This document shows, in pieces, positions 45,814 through 57,583 of a DNA stretch of 64,000 nucleotides. The translations under genes and the position numbers were made by a program. Position 1 is the first letter of the stretch, and the number at the start of each line of letters is the position of its first letter. A model generated the notes under the pieces. It was not told the origin of the DNA and ran no database searches. It saw nothing but the letters and a program-made list of their open reading frames with translations. Where the stretch lies: positions 32,536,573-32,600,572 of the forward strand of contig NC_037670.1 of the NCBI RefSeq assembly GCF_003255815.1. The letters run 5' to 3'. The DNA comes from Theropithecus gelada. Its lineage: Eukaryota > Chordata > Mammalia > Primates > Cercopithecidae.

Positions 45814-45922
45814 GACAGGACTTTGCTCCATGTTAGATGAGAATCACTCATATCTCTATTGAAGCCACAATATCCTTCCCTAGTTGTGCTTCCTGTTTCT
45901 ACTTCCAGGAGTCTGACTTCCT
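45814..45922. repeat. 110-bp direct repeat, copy B
   Basis: Second copy of the unit at 45111-45220, 703 bases away, same orientation. Confidence 0.85.
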
Positions 45923-47439
45923 CATTTGAAATTCTTTTACCTAGAGAGTTATTCTAGAATCTTCTACTTGGACTCAAATAATAGTTGATTGAAAAAATAG
46001 TTAAGAAAGAATAATAGCTAATATAATTGATAAATCGTATTCTGGTTATATTAGAGATCTGACCTTGATGAAGTATAAAATGCAGCATAGGTAGATAGGT
46101 ACAAATATACTAAATATCTAAAGCTGAATTTAAAAAAAAATGCAAATCTTTATGTAGTTGCATAAGAATAAGTTATTTGCCTGACCTTTTGTATAACTTT
46201 CTCTAGCTTTATGGAAAAAAGTCACTAATGGGATTGAAAGAGAGTTGTCCCTTGGATCCCAGAGGCAAAACTAATGCAGTTGCATCCAGACTTAAGAACA
46301 AAGAAATGTTGAGGGTAAATTTCAGAAAATAGTTAAGCCAACTTTTATTCTTCCATTACTCAATGGTACTGGGTCATTGGCCCTGAAGGAGTTTAGTAAC
46401 CACTAATTAACAAACATAATGAGAAAAGAAGGCTGAAAATCAAAGAGAAAGCTAAGAATAGCATCGCCCTTAGTATTGCAGTGCCTTGTCACTATTACTT
46501 TATGGACGGTTGCATGTTCCTTATTTAAATTGACTGTGCAGAGTGAAACACCTGGATGAAAAAGTCCTCTTTCACAATAAACTGTGTCAAAACTTAGAGT
46601 AGAGTTGTTAGCCATTGTTATCTCCCACTTGGCATGAGCTAATTCACTTTCACACTCTATGTTAGGAAACCAATCGAATAATGCACGTTGAGATTCTCAG
46701 GAACAAAGTACCTTCCTCTAGACCTCATATTTTATTAAATTAAACTCCAGGAGCAAGTACAATAAATAAATTTTAAATTTTAGCTCTGTTGATATTCACA
46801 AAGGTTTGTAGTGATTACAAGTGTACTTACCAGATTAAACCTAGAATATACATTACCACTGAAAGAAATATATCTTTCTTAGAAAATAGAAACAGTCTTC
46901 AGTGTGGTTCTTTCATTTTTCAAGTCTATATTTATTCAGCAGATTGCTTAAAGTGGGCCTGCTCCCAGATTCCCATCTCCCTGAGGCTACAGCTGATGGT
47001 GGCTTGGTCCCCAGGAGTCAGGTTTAATTTCCAGCAATGAATGATGGTGGAGATCAAACCATTGATCTTGAGAAAGTCCTGGAGGGGCTTCTAATGCAAG
47101 GTCAGCGCTCCAGGGCCCTGAGGCTACAAATGAAATGTTAGGCAATAAAAAAAAAAACAATATTCTACACTTTGAGCCATTGAGCTTTCCTTAGAGGACA
47201 AATATCAGCCCAAGCTATGTTTCACTCTGAAGGATGCCTAATCGGAGTTAAATGTTTCCCAAGCTTCCATCACATCTGAGTGAAATGTTGTGGTCTTTGT
47301 ATTTATGGCAAAGACCAGTTGACCATTTTTGCATGGTTTCTTCTGATGCTGCCTCATTTCTATCACAGTTACGTTTTCATAGAATCACAATCATGTCTAA
47401 ATGTGTAAGATATATTTAGTAAAACTCACTCTGCAGTGG
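45923..47439. other. Unassigned intergenic sequence
   Basis: No gene is seen. 46940-47130 is locally GC-richer than its surroundings, without a coding signature. Confidence 0.4.
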
Positions 47440-47570
47440 AGCAAATACATCTGCTGAGGTTAAATGAGTTATTGAATTTCATATGGCTCATTACCTATCG
47501 AGTTAGGGCTAGAACTCCAGCCATGTGATACTCATCCTAGTGCCCCACTGATTGTACCTTGAAGTATCTC
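47440..47570 (-). mobile_element. MIR SINE fragment, reverse (probable)
   Basis: 'CTGAGGTTAAATGAGTTATTGAATTTCATATGGC' region and 'AGTTAGGGCTAGAACTCCAGCCATGTG' follow the antisense MIR with strong divergence. Confidence 0.5.
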
Positions 47571-48070
47571 TCATGAGAAGTTTATTAAAAATATTTAAAC
47601 ATATGAAGCACAATAATTTTAGTGAACCCCATATGTACCTTAAAGGCCACACTTAACACATACACAAGTCTTTATTAGGTCATAAATGTAACCTATCTTA
47701 ATATTCCTGGTATGATAAATATTCATCTATGCACAGATTTTTAAATATATTTTAATAAAACTTGAAATATTGCTTTTCTAGATGCATGGTTTGTTAAACA
47801 GCAAATAAGACCACAGTTCTCTTGCTTTAGAGATTCACTGAGTACTTTTTTCATGGTTATAAGTAGCCATTTTCCCTGACATCTAAATAATTGAGCTGTG
47901 TTCATAATCACATTTGAAATAATGAGTCAGAATAAAACCTACACGGAATGCTAGTAGTCATTACTAAAAAAATTCTAGAAGCCACAGCAAAGAAGGAGAA
48001 ATAGCACTAAGTAAGTGCAAGTACTTTACCTAGAATCTAAACTAAGGTCATCTTGTCTTTCAATAATTGC
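47571..48070. other. Unassigned intergenic sequence
   Basis: Probable former promoter side of the KRTAP pseudogene. No TATA recognised. Confidence 0.35.
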
Positions 48071-48500
48071 TCAGCTGAAAGCCACAGCTGTCATTCCCTC
48101 AGGGGTTATTGCCATGGGGCTGTCTTCCCCTCTAATAGCCCCTTTTTTCATGTGACCCTCAGAGATGTCCTCTGCTAAGCCAGGAGCAGCTATGGCAGAA
48201 TCCAGCTCCTGAACTACTGCCAAGAAACCTGAGGGGTTCCACCAGCTGCCGATAGCATGCTGCGTACCCAGCTCTTGTGAAACCGCTCCCTGTACTCCTC
48301 TGCTTGTGATATGTCCAGAACCTGCCATACAATCAACCTCTGCCTTTTTCATCCTAAGTCTTTACTTCCTTCCACCAAGCAATCTGCACTCAATGTTTTG
48401 GACTACATGGACGGCAGTGGCTGTCCCAGGATTCACTAGTCTTACAGCTATTAACCCCTGGGCTGGCTCTTGCATCTCATTCATGATTGGGGTTTAGCAA
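48071..48500 (+). pseudogene. KRTAP27/26-like keratin-associated protein pseudogene
   Basis: In the frame starting at 48071 the conceptual residues include 'ESHSCHSLRGY', which mirrors the KRTAP27-1 N-terminus (SHCHSLRSF), then 'RDVLC*ARSSYGRIQLLNYCQET*GVP', which mirrors the family's LCLPSSxxSRTWLLDNxQETC block. The ATG is missing and several stops and frameshifts occur. The downstream part to about 48500 is Cys/Ser/Pro-coding in mixed frames. It lies 8.3 kb past KRTAP27-1 on the same strand, so it is a decayed tandem duplicate of a KRTAP24/26/27-type gene. It could be the degraded local KRTAP26-1, but the best matches that I see are to KRTAP27-1. I know of no symbol for it. Confidence 0.72.
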
Positions 48501-48569
48501 CTGCTGCCCCCTTGTGCAGCACCTTCACTTGTTAACAAATGATGAGCTATATAATAAACAGTTTTTGCC

Positions 48570-48706
48570 CCTGACTTGCATACTGTATACATATACATAT
48601 TGTATACCTATGCCTACTGTATACATATACATCATATTGTATACATATTGCCATATCTATACATATTGTATACATATTGTATACCTATACACATTATATA
48701 CAATAT
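48570..48706. repeat. (TATACATATTG)n minisatellite
   Basis: Imperfect repetition of TGTATACATAT / TATACCTATAC words directly 3' of the KRTAP pseudogene. Confidence 0.9.
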
Positions 48707-50023
48707 GGAAGTCGGGGCAAAAGCTGTTGCTTATATAGCTCATGGGGGTATTTTGAGTACTCCCTCATAGTTGCCAATTCCCAAATAAACTATCCAAACA
48801 TTTCTATCTAGCATAGTTGGGGAAAATGGGAAGTCTCATGGAAGACTATGTTATATGGCTGGATTGCTTTAAAAAATATTTGACAGACCTATTTATTGCT
48901 CTCCTATTCCATGAGAAGACTGTTTATTAACTAAACCATAGTTCACATGTGTTCGTTTTTTTTGTCAGCTTTTTCTTTTAATTCCTTGCAAGCCTTTAAG
49001 ATATATTTTCAATATGGTATCAAGTTACTTTCTTTATCTTCTAATAGCTTCAATTAATCTCTACAAGTTATTACTGCATAAATTGCCTATAATTATTTCA
49101 ATGTTATTATGATTATTATATTTCGACTAAAATGTCTGTGTCTTATTAAAAGATTGTCAAAGCAATAGAATTGGTGATTATGATGACATTGCAGTGCCAC
49201 AATTTCAACTAGAAAACTGAAATCTGTGGAAGGGGCATTGAGAACTGTGAAAAGTCAGATATTTTATCCTATTTGTATGCTAACAAGTTAATGCAGGCAG
49301 AAGACATAAGAAGCCTAGGTTTGAGACAAAGACCTCTATTATTTATGGCAATAGCAGAAGCCAGAGTGTTAGCATTGACACCAGATCCCTGAGCTCCAGT
49401 TCCCACAGGGCCAGTGGACACCTGCTTATGCAGCAAGTTGTTTCACAGGAGAGGAACGCTGAGTTTAGGAACCTTGGATCATAGACATAATGAAGAGTAA
49501 GCATGTTTGACATTTGACCCTGAGAGAAATACTAAATCTATTTTCCAAGGCTGTTTCTCTAAAAACATGCTTGAAAAGTTAATTTAGAACAAAGGGAGCC
49601 AGTGACTCTGCACTGAAGACATGCAGAAATGCAAGAGACCCATGGGGATTATTTTCCCTGAAACAATACCCAACTCTTATCTCTACACTGCACTGCTCCT
49701 GGTGAATTTTCCCATGAGACTGACATTCCACTGACCACTCCGATTAGTCTGACCAACAGAGGCTGCAACCAAATCTACTGAATATATCTCATATATCATG
49801 CAGGTTAGAATACTCTTAATAAGACTCCAAGTAGCATTCAGTAAGTGGAGGCGTCTACCTATGCGAAGTGCTCCGATAGCAAAATCATTAGTCACAGTGA
49901 CTTGTAACTCAAAGAGACCCCAAAAGTACTAGCACTTTACGTGTTCAGATCTTCACAATCAGGGGAATGCCTTTTGTAATTTATGGAACAGGGTAATATA
50001 GTCATATGACACAACAGCAAAAG
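48707..50023. other. Unassigned intergenic sequence
   Basis: No gene is seen. The part near 49680-49990 may belong to the ERV remnant that follows, but no diagnostic motif is present. Confidence 0.35.
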
Positions 50024-50370
50024 TATAGTTTGCCCTGTATATCTGTGGGTTCACCATCTGTGGATTCAACTAATCACAGATTGAAAACATTAATGGAAAT
50101 AAGCATGATTGCATACGTATTGAACATATACAGACATTTTTCCTTATAATTAGTCCCTAGAAAATACGTAATAACAATGATTTATATAGCACTTACATTG
50201 TATCAGCTATTATTAGTAACCTAGAAATGATTTAAAGTAGATGAGAACATGTGTGTGAATTAAATGCAAATACTATACCATTTTATAACAGGTACTTGAG
50301 TATCCATAAATTTTGGTATCTGTAGGGATTCTGGAACCAGTACCCCAAGGATGCCAAGGTATAATTGTAC
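50024..50370 (+). mobile_element. Tigger-family MITE (MER28/Tigger2-like)
   Basis: 'TTTGCCCTGTATATCTGTGGG' and 'CATCTGTGGATTCAACTAATC' at the left; 'TTGAGTATCCATAAATTTTGG', 'GGATTCTGGAACCAGTACCCC' and 'CCAAGGTATAATTGTA' at the right, forming the inverted termini. No transposase coding. Confidence 0.75.
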
Positions 50371-50380
50371 ATTAAATTGA

Positions 50381-51560
50381 CCCAAAGGGCTCCACCTAGA
50401 AAGTCACATTATTTTCCCTTTCCAGCTGTAATCTCTTCCAAAGCTTCATTAGCTGTATTCAAGTATTTCCCTTTCGCCTCCACTGGACTGAATAAAATGG
50501 TAACTTGGACACCTGTATCCAAGAGAGCCACAAAAGTTTGAGTCCCTCTTTTTCTTGAAGTTTCTCAATATATCTGAATGAGTGTATGCAGCTTCGGTCT
50601 CTCTTAGGGAAAGATAGACGTCTTTCTCCTTAAAGTGACTTACGTCAGGGTAGAGAAGGAGGAAGAGATTAGCAGGTGTGGAGAGAGAGAGAGCAGCTTA
50701 GCACCAGAAAACAAGATGCCTTGACTGTAGTTTTTGGCAGCAAGACATCTGCTAGGGGCTTGAACAAACAAACTTGTAATTTTTTAGTCCACCCAATGTT
50801 CTATATTAAGCAGTAACATAATCATTATTGACACAGTTTAATTAAGCCCTGGAATAATTGGACCAGCAGTTGCAGCCATGTCGCTTTCCTGCTGTAGACA
50901 CAAAGGTTGTACCTTTTGGCTACATGAGACTTGAGAGACATGTTTGTTAATCATGAGTATCTGATGGTAACATCTGTTTTTTTTTATTCACTCAGTTTCA
51001 AAGTAAAGCCTAAAAAAAGTTTTCCAGGGTGGTGAGGCTGACTGCAAGGATTTAGCTAAAATTCTTATAGTAAATTCCTCATTCAAGAGTGATTTATCTT
51101 CTTCAGCATTATGAAACCAATCCGAGCCACTCAATGTGCCATTGCTGGTGTTCCACAGGAGTTTGGCGATCTCAGAGAAATTTCCCTAAGAGAATCATAT
51201 CCCCCTTATAGCAGCCTAAATCCACTGTAAAAATTCTTTGAGCTTTCACCATCATCTCCAAATGGGTCTAATGTGGTCACACTTCACGAGGGGCTGAGCC
51301 TGGAAATGGCCCAACTGTTCCCATTGTTTTGAAGGAAAAAAGCACCCCACTTTTTTATCCACCAAGAGAACCAGTCTGAGTCCTAACAATTTAACTAATT
51401 CTGTTCATTGTAATAGTGAGTTTTTCATATTTTAAGCTCAGTGTATGTGCACAACTCTGTAACTATTCTCTGCAAATGGATGGAACCTCTGCCCACCAGG
51501 GTGAATCTTTGTATTAATTTTTACATTGTGGGAAACTTGAGGTTGGCTGGCTGTTTTAGA
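50381..51560 (-). mobile_element. Endogenous retrovirus remnant, gag-pro part
   Basis: On the minus strand, an open stretch of about 45 codons (about 50430-50560) contains TFVALLDTGVQVTIL, the conserved LLDTG active-site motif of retroviral aspartic proteases. About 310 bases upstream on that strand (50870-50940), a Cys/His pattern could be a degraded nucleocapsid zinc knuckle. Stops interrupt the frame on both sides. The Tigger MITE at 50024-50370 cuts it. LTRs and family were not identified, and boundaries are loose. An old, inactive copy. Confidence 0.6.
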
Positions 51561-53893
51561 GAAGAGTCCTCTGGCTTAGATCAAGACACTTAGCTCTGCT
51601 GTCCTTAAACCTGTTTTCCAGGAATCATGTCCCCAATTCTTCCTAATTAACAAACAATAAAGTAGAGAATCATATATTACCCCATTAATCATTCAATTTG
51701 GTCAACAGGTTCACTACTGGTCTTAATGGAAATTCCCTTAAATTTCATTAGCCTGTAAGGTTCTCCTCCTCCTTATTCCCAAAAAGTCACGTCTCTGTCA
51801 ACATTCCATCTTTGTTACCTAGGAGAAAGATGAGAATGTATGAGAGTAGTCACAGCAGAGTACAGAATTGTTGTGACTACTTAGCTCATCCAACCAATTC
51901 TCTCTCTCTCTCTCTTTTTTTTTTTTTTTGGCTGAAAATTCATTAAGCTTCTCATAGAAGACCATCAGCCGCTTGTTTCTGGTTTGATATTAGGTCTGGC
52001 AACATTATATTTTTTACATACTGATTTCCAAGTCAATACATCAAAAGAAAGCCACAACTAGGCAAGCAGAGTAGTTGACAAATGCTGTTATACCTGTGGT
52101 CACTCTAGTCTTTGGGTTTTCATTTCTTCATTCCATTTCTTAAATTTTATGCATGATCGTTAAAATAGGAACTCAGTTTATTCATGCTAAACCCTTATGT
52201 TAAATGCTAGCTAATGGATAACTCTTTTGAATGCTACTACTTTCTTTATCATAAAACTATTTCTTCTGTAGTCTTAGCCATGTTTCATATCACTTTCAAG
52301 GTATCTACTGATTTAGGATATATAATGTTGCTTAAAGGGTCATTTGTTACACAATCCAATCCACAGGCATTATGGATAGATACGTGGTCTCCATTATGTT
52401 CAAAATAGTTCTGCATTTCTCTGGAGAAGGACTCTTGGTGAGACAAGGCAGTTTGGAGCTGAACAGATCTTTTTTTCCTTAGTCCCAACATGAAAACAAA
52501 ATGTAGCTGCTATTTATGATGACTAACTCTCAGGTTTTCAGAGTATTCCATCACAAATTAATTTCTTTCCATTTAAGACTCTCTCTAGAGATGTTCATCA
52601 AAGAAAGAAATAAGAAGTTATTAAACATAAGGAAACTTGCAGAAAAAAAGTCCCCTCATTCAGAGAAAAGTATTTTATCTGAACCTGGAAATGGCCTGTG
52701 ATAGAGACCAGGATAAAGACTTGAATCGCTTAAATGTCAGTCTTTCCACTGAAGAACAGTGACTCTCTATCTTTTATGAAGTGGTGTAAAATAATGTTTC
52801 AGAGGAAACAAATATTTTAGTCAATTCAGAGTTTTCATTTGTCCTGAGTGCTGTTGTACCTGGCAGGATAAAAGTTGGTTAGGGCCGAACTTCCGAAGAT
52901 CATCGATTGATTTTAGTGAGACTGTTGAGTGGCTGCCAAGCCCTAGCATTGCTATTTTGTTTTCATGTTCTATTAAGCAATAACCAAAAATAAAAAATAA
53001 AAATACACCGAGAAAATTTCTATACCCCAAAATGACATTTCTGATTGTAAAGTCTATCCCCAGAGTTCCTGTGTGTCTAGAAAGTCTGGAGTATAAAGAG
53101 GCTGGGAGAGGTACTTGTGATATGCAGCGAAATAACTGAAAAAGTATTATCTGTGACCTAGAAGGTGAACTGAATTCTTCCCCTGGCTATAAAGTGTGTT
53201 AAGTGGGAAATTCCAAGACTTTGGCGACAAGCAATATAATAGACCCATGCCTCACTTTTTCTAGGTTTATAGTAAATCTTTGCTTTCACTGTAAACAAAA
53301 AAGCTCTCAAAGGACCAAAGATAATGAAAGGTTCTAATGTATAAAACTAAGGGCCAAAAGTGCTGAAAATACACGTCTTCATCTCTATTATAATATAATA
53401 GATTACATTATAATCTATTCAATCATGAATAGATTATAAACTACTAGAATATATTACCTAAATCAAGATAGACTCTGTCAGTTTCTATTCTGTTTTCCTC
53501 AACAGCCATTTTCCATCATATACATTGGTCTGTATGCAAGTTTTTATTCTAATAAGAGAAATACCTGGAATAAAGTAAGAGAAAATAAAATGCAAGAACT
53601 TAAAAGAGGGAAAAATTACTAAGGCTTTTTCATTTATTATTTGAATAAATATTTACAAAAGTAGTTAGCATGTTGGGCAATTGTAGCAATACAAACACAA
53701 ATAAGGCTATTATGTCTTCAATACAATCATTACTTAGAAGCAAAAATAAGATGTAAGTTGAATAAAATATAAGATATAAAAGAATATATAGGAGATATGT
53801 AAAGTAGAAAAAAGTTTAAAAGGAAAAGAAATTAATTCCAGTTAGGTAAAAATAAAAGTTTCCTTTTGGTGGTTGTGTTTGACCTGAGCTATT
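51561..53893. other. Unassigned intergenic sequence
   Basis: No gene is seen. A (TC)n/T-run lies at 51900-51929. The first few hundred bases may still be ERV-derived. Confidence 0.4.
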
Positions 53894-53908
53894 AGAATAA
53901 GCAGAATA

Positions 53909-54251
53909 GTCTGAGCATGGTGACTTACGCCTGTAATCCCAGCACTTTGGAAGGCCAGTGTGGGCGGATCATGAGGTCAAGGGTTCAAGACCAGTCTGGT
54001 CAACATGGTGAAACCCTGTGTCTACTAAAAACACAAAAATTGTCTGGGTGTGTGGTGACAGGCACCTATAATCCCAGTTACTCAGGAAGCTGAAGCAGGA
54101 GAATTACTTGAACCCGGGAGGCAGAGGTTGCAGTGAGCCGAGATTGTGCCATTGCACTCTAGCCTGGGCAATGGAGTGAGACTCCATCTCAAAACAAAAC
54201 AAAACAAAACAGAAACAAAAACAAAAAAACAAAAAACAAACTAACAAAAAA
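53909..54251 (+). mobile_element. Alu SINE with CAAAA-rich tail
   Basis: Alu body 53909-54190, tail of (CAAAA)n to 54251. Flanked by AGAATAAGCAGAATA (53894-53908) and AGAATAAGTAGAATA (54252-54266). Confidence 0.95.
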
Positions 54252-54266
54252 AGAATAAGTAGAATA

Positions 54267-55105
54267 TAGATAAGCACAGACATGGTAGAACATCCAAAAC
54301 AAAAATAAAAGGAATGTAATGTAAATGTAAGTGACACATTTACTGAGAATGGCAAATATGGCCCTCTGAAATTCCATATAAAGAAGACCTGAGGGGAGCA
54401 TGTTTGGAAATGTATATTGAAGCCATATTATACATAGCCTTGAATGACGGCTTAAGGAGCTTTGGTTTAATTCTGTGGGCAATAGAGAGGTATTCAAGAT
54501 AACTGTGGTTAAGGGAGAGAGATTACCTGAGATACATTTTGCTATTAATCTCACCTTAGGGAATGTGATAGAGATAGGGTTATTCATAAGAACAGTTTTA
54601 TTACACCTTAAGCTTGTGACTAAGAGAATATGGTACCGTAAGTGGAAATCAAGCTAATGGGAGGAGGAAACAATTTTGGAGAAAATACTACGTGTGTATA
54701 AATACTTAATTTGCAGTGTAAGTTATTCCCAGTGGGACAGTCTAGCAGACAATTACAAATGAAGAAACAGAGATAAGGAAAGAGAGCAGGCATGTGATTA
54801 TGAATATAGAAAAATTCATGTAGCACTATTCATGGAACACTTAAGATAGATGAAATGCAGATTGATAAAAATGCAGGAAGAGATTGATAAATATTTGTAT
54901 TCTGGTGGATAGGAGGCAAAAAGAGACAAAACATGAAGGACATAAGAGATACTGATGATGATATAAAAGAACCATGAGATTAGTGCACTGTTGAAATTGA
55001 AGTAGGACAAGGTTCAGAAAGGGGAGCATGGGCAGCAGTATCAAATGTGCCACTGAGTTAAGATTGAAGGTAAAAATACACATTGGGTGTAGACTGGTGA
55101 TCTTT
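54267..55105. other. Unassigned intergenic sequence
   Basis: No gene or named repeat seen. Confidence 0.4.
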
Positions 55106-55119
55106 AAGATAACAGATTA

Positions 55120-55420
55120 GGCCGGGCGCGGTGGCTCAAGCCTGTAATCCCAGCACTTTGGGAGGCCGAGACGGGCGGATCACAAGGTCAGGAGGTTGAG
55201 ACCATCCTGGCTAACACGGTGAAACCTCGTCTCTACTAAAAAATACAAAAAACTAACCGGGCGAGGTGGCGGGCGCCTGTAGTCCCAGCTACTCGGGAGG
55301 CTGAGGCAGGAGAATGGCGTGAACCCGGGAGGCGGAGCTTGCAGTGAACTGAGATCCGGCCACTGCACTGCAGCCTGGGCGACAGAGTGAGACTCCGTCT
55401 CAAAAAAAAAAAAAAAAAAA
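55120..55420 (+). mobile_element. Young AluY, Old World monkey AluYR-like
   Basis: Nearly intact CpGs, with the variants 'GTGGCTCAAGCCTG', 'AAAAAATACAAAAAACTA', 'GGGCGAGGTGGCGGGCG' and 'GAGATCCGGCCACTGCACT', which I recall as typical of cercopithecoid AluYR subfamilies. Perfect 14-bp duplication AAGATAACAGATTA at 55106-55119 and 55421-55434. Confidence 0.95.
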
Positions 55421-55434
55421 AAGATAACAGATTA

Positions 55435-55662
55435 AAATATTGGTGCAAATAAAAGTTAGATTTTTTTAATGAATAAAAAAGGATAAAACCTTTAAGACAT
55501 TAGGTTAGGCAAAAGTATCTTAGATACAAAATCAAAAACACAATCCATAAAGGAAAAGGTAATAAAATGTACTTCATCAAAATTAAACTGTACTTCAAAG
55601 CTCACTATAACATTAATAAACAGACAATCACAGCCCGGTAAAATATATTTGAAATTTGTATC
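55435..55662 (+). mobile_element. Old L1 segment before the second MaLR
   Basis: 'TGTACTTCATCAAAATTAAACTG' and neighbouring words match L1 ORF2 distal sequence. It continues at 57584. Confidence 0.65.
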
Positions 55663-57583
55663 TGTATTAGTCTGTTTTCATGCTGCTGTTAAAGACATAT
55701 CTGAGACTGGGCAATTTACAAAAGAAAGAGGCTTATTTGACTTTTCCACGTGGCTGGGGAGGCCTCACAATCATGGCAAAAGGTAAAAGGCACATTTCAC
55801 ATGGTGATAGACAAGAGAATAGAGCTTGTGCAGGGAAACTCCCCTTTTTAAAACCATCAGGTCTCATGCAACTTATTCACTATCATGAGAACCACACCAG
55901 AAAAAACTGCCCCCATGATTCAGCTACCTCCCACCGGGTACCTCTCACAACATGTAGGAATTAAAGATGAGATTTGGCCCCATGCAAGTCCAAAATCCAG
56001 TGAGGCAGTCAAATCTTAAAGCTCCAAAATGATCTCCTTTGACTCCATGTCTCACATCCAGGTCACGCCAATGCAAGAGGTAGGTTCCTATAATCATGGG
56101 CAGCTTTGCCCCTGTGGTTTTGCAGGGTACAGCATCCCTCCTGGCTGCCTTCATGTGCTGGTGTTGAGTGTCCGTGACTTTTCTAGGCACACAGTGCACG
56201 CTGTCTGTGGATCTACCATTCTGAGAGTGCCCAAGTAGGGCCTCTGTTTGGGGGGCTGTGACCCCACATTTCCCTTCTGCACTGCCCTAGCAGTGACCCA
56301 TGGGGCCCTGCCTGTGCAGCAAACTTCTGCCTGGGCATCCAGGCATTTTCATACATCTTTTGAAATCTAGGCAGAGGTTCCCAAACCCTAATTCTTGACT
56401 TCCATGCACTCGCAAGCTGAACATCACATGGAGGCTGCCAAGGCTTGGGATTTGTACCCTCTGAAGCCACAGCTTGAGCTCTACATTGGCCTCTTTCAGC
56501 CACGGCTGGAGCAGCTGGGATGCAGGGCACCAAGGCACTAGGCTGCACACAGAACACGGACCCTGGGCTGAGCTCACAAAACCACTTTTCCTCCTGGGCC
56601 TCTGGGCCTGTTACGAGAGAGACTGCTGTAAAGGCCTCTGACATGCCCTGGAGACATTTTCCCCATTGTCTTGGGGATTAACATTTGGCTCCTTGTTACT
56701 TATGAAAATTTCTGCGGCTAGCTTGAATTTCTTCTCAGAAAGTGGGATTTTCTTTTCCATCACATTGTCAGGCTGCAAATTTTCCAAACTTTTAAGCTCT
56801 GCTTCACTTATAAAACTGAATGCCTTTAACAGAATTCAAGTCATCTCCTGAATGCTTTACTGCTTAGAAATTTCTTCCACCAGATACCCTAAATCATCTT
56901 TCTGAAGTTCAAAGTTCCACAAGTCTCTAGGGCTGGGGCAAAATGCCACCAGTCTCTTTGCTAAAACGTAACAAAAGTCACCTTTGTTCCAGTTCCCAAC
57001 AAGTTTCTCATCTCCCTCTGAGACCACCTCAGACTGGATTTTATTGTCCATATCTTTATCAACATTTTGGTCAAAGCCATTCAACAAGTCTCTAAGGAGT
57101 TCCACACTTTCTCACATTTTTCTGTCTTCCTCTGAGGCCTCCAAATTGTTTCAGACTCTGCCTGTTACCCAGTTCCAAAGTTGCTTCGACATCTTCAGGT
57201 ATCTTTTCAGCCATGCTCCACTCTACTGTACCAATTTTCTGTATTAGTCTGTTTTCATGGTGCTGATAAAGACATACCTGAGACTGGACAATTTATGAAA
57301 GAAGGAGGTTTAATAGACTTACAGTTCCACCTGGCTAGGGAAGCCTCACAATCATAGTGGAAGATGAAAGGCATGTCTCACATGGCAGCAGACAAGAGAA
57401 GAGAACCTGTGCAGGGAAACTCCCCTTTTTAAAACCATCATATCTCATGAGACTTATTCCCTATTACAAGAACAGCACAGGAAAGACCTGCTCCCATGAT
57501 TCAATTACCTCCTACTGGGTCCCTCCCACAATACGTGGAAATTCAAGAGGAGATTTGGGTGGGGACACAGCCAAACCCTATCA
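55663..57583 (-). mobile_element. Second MaLR (THE1/MST-type) provirus
   Basis: LTRs at 55663-55979 and 57240-57583, each starting (on +) 'TGTATTAGTCTGTTTTCATG'. The internal region carries the same gag-like minus-strand frames as the first provirus: 56857-57105 has 'LRDLLNGFDQN' and 'PRDLWNFELQKDDLGYL', and 56213-56644 is the equivalent of 3311-3781. The internal part is shorter than in the first copy because the gag-distal segment present at 2666-2940 is missing. Inactive. Confidence 0.87.

Noticed and set aside
49683..49895. 70-codon minus-strand frame as a possible ERV pol segment
   Set aside because: No reverse-transcriptase motif could be recognised, so it was not included in the ERV call.
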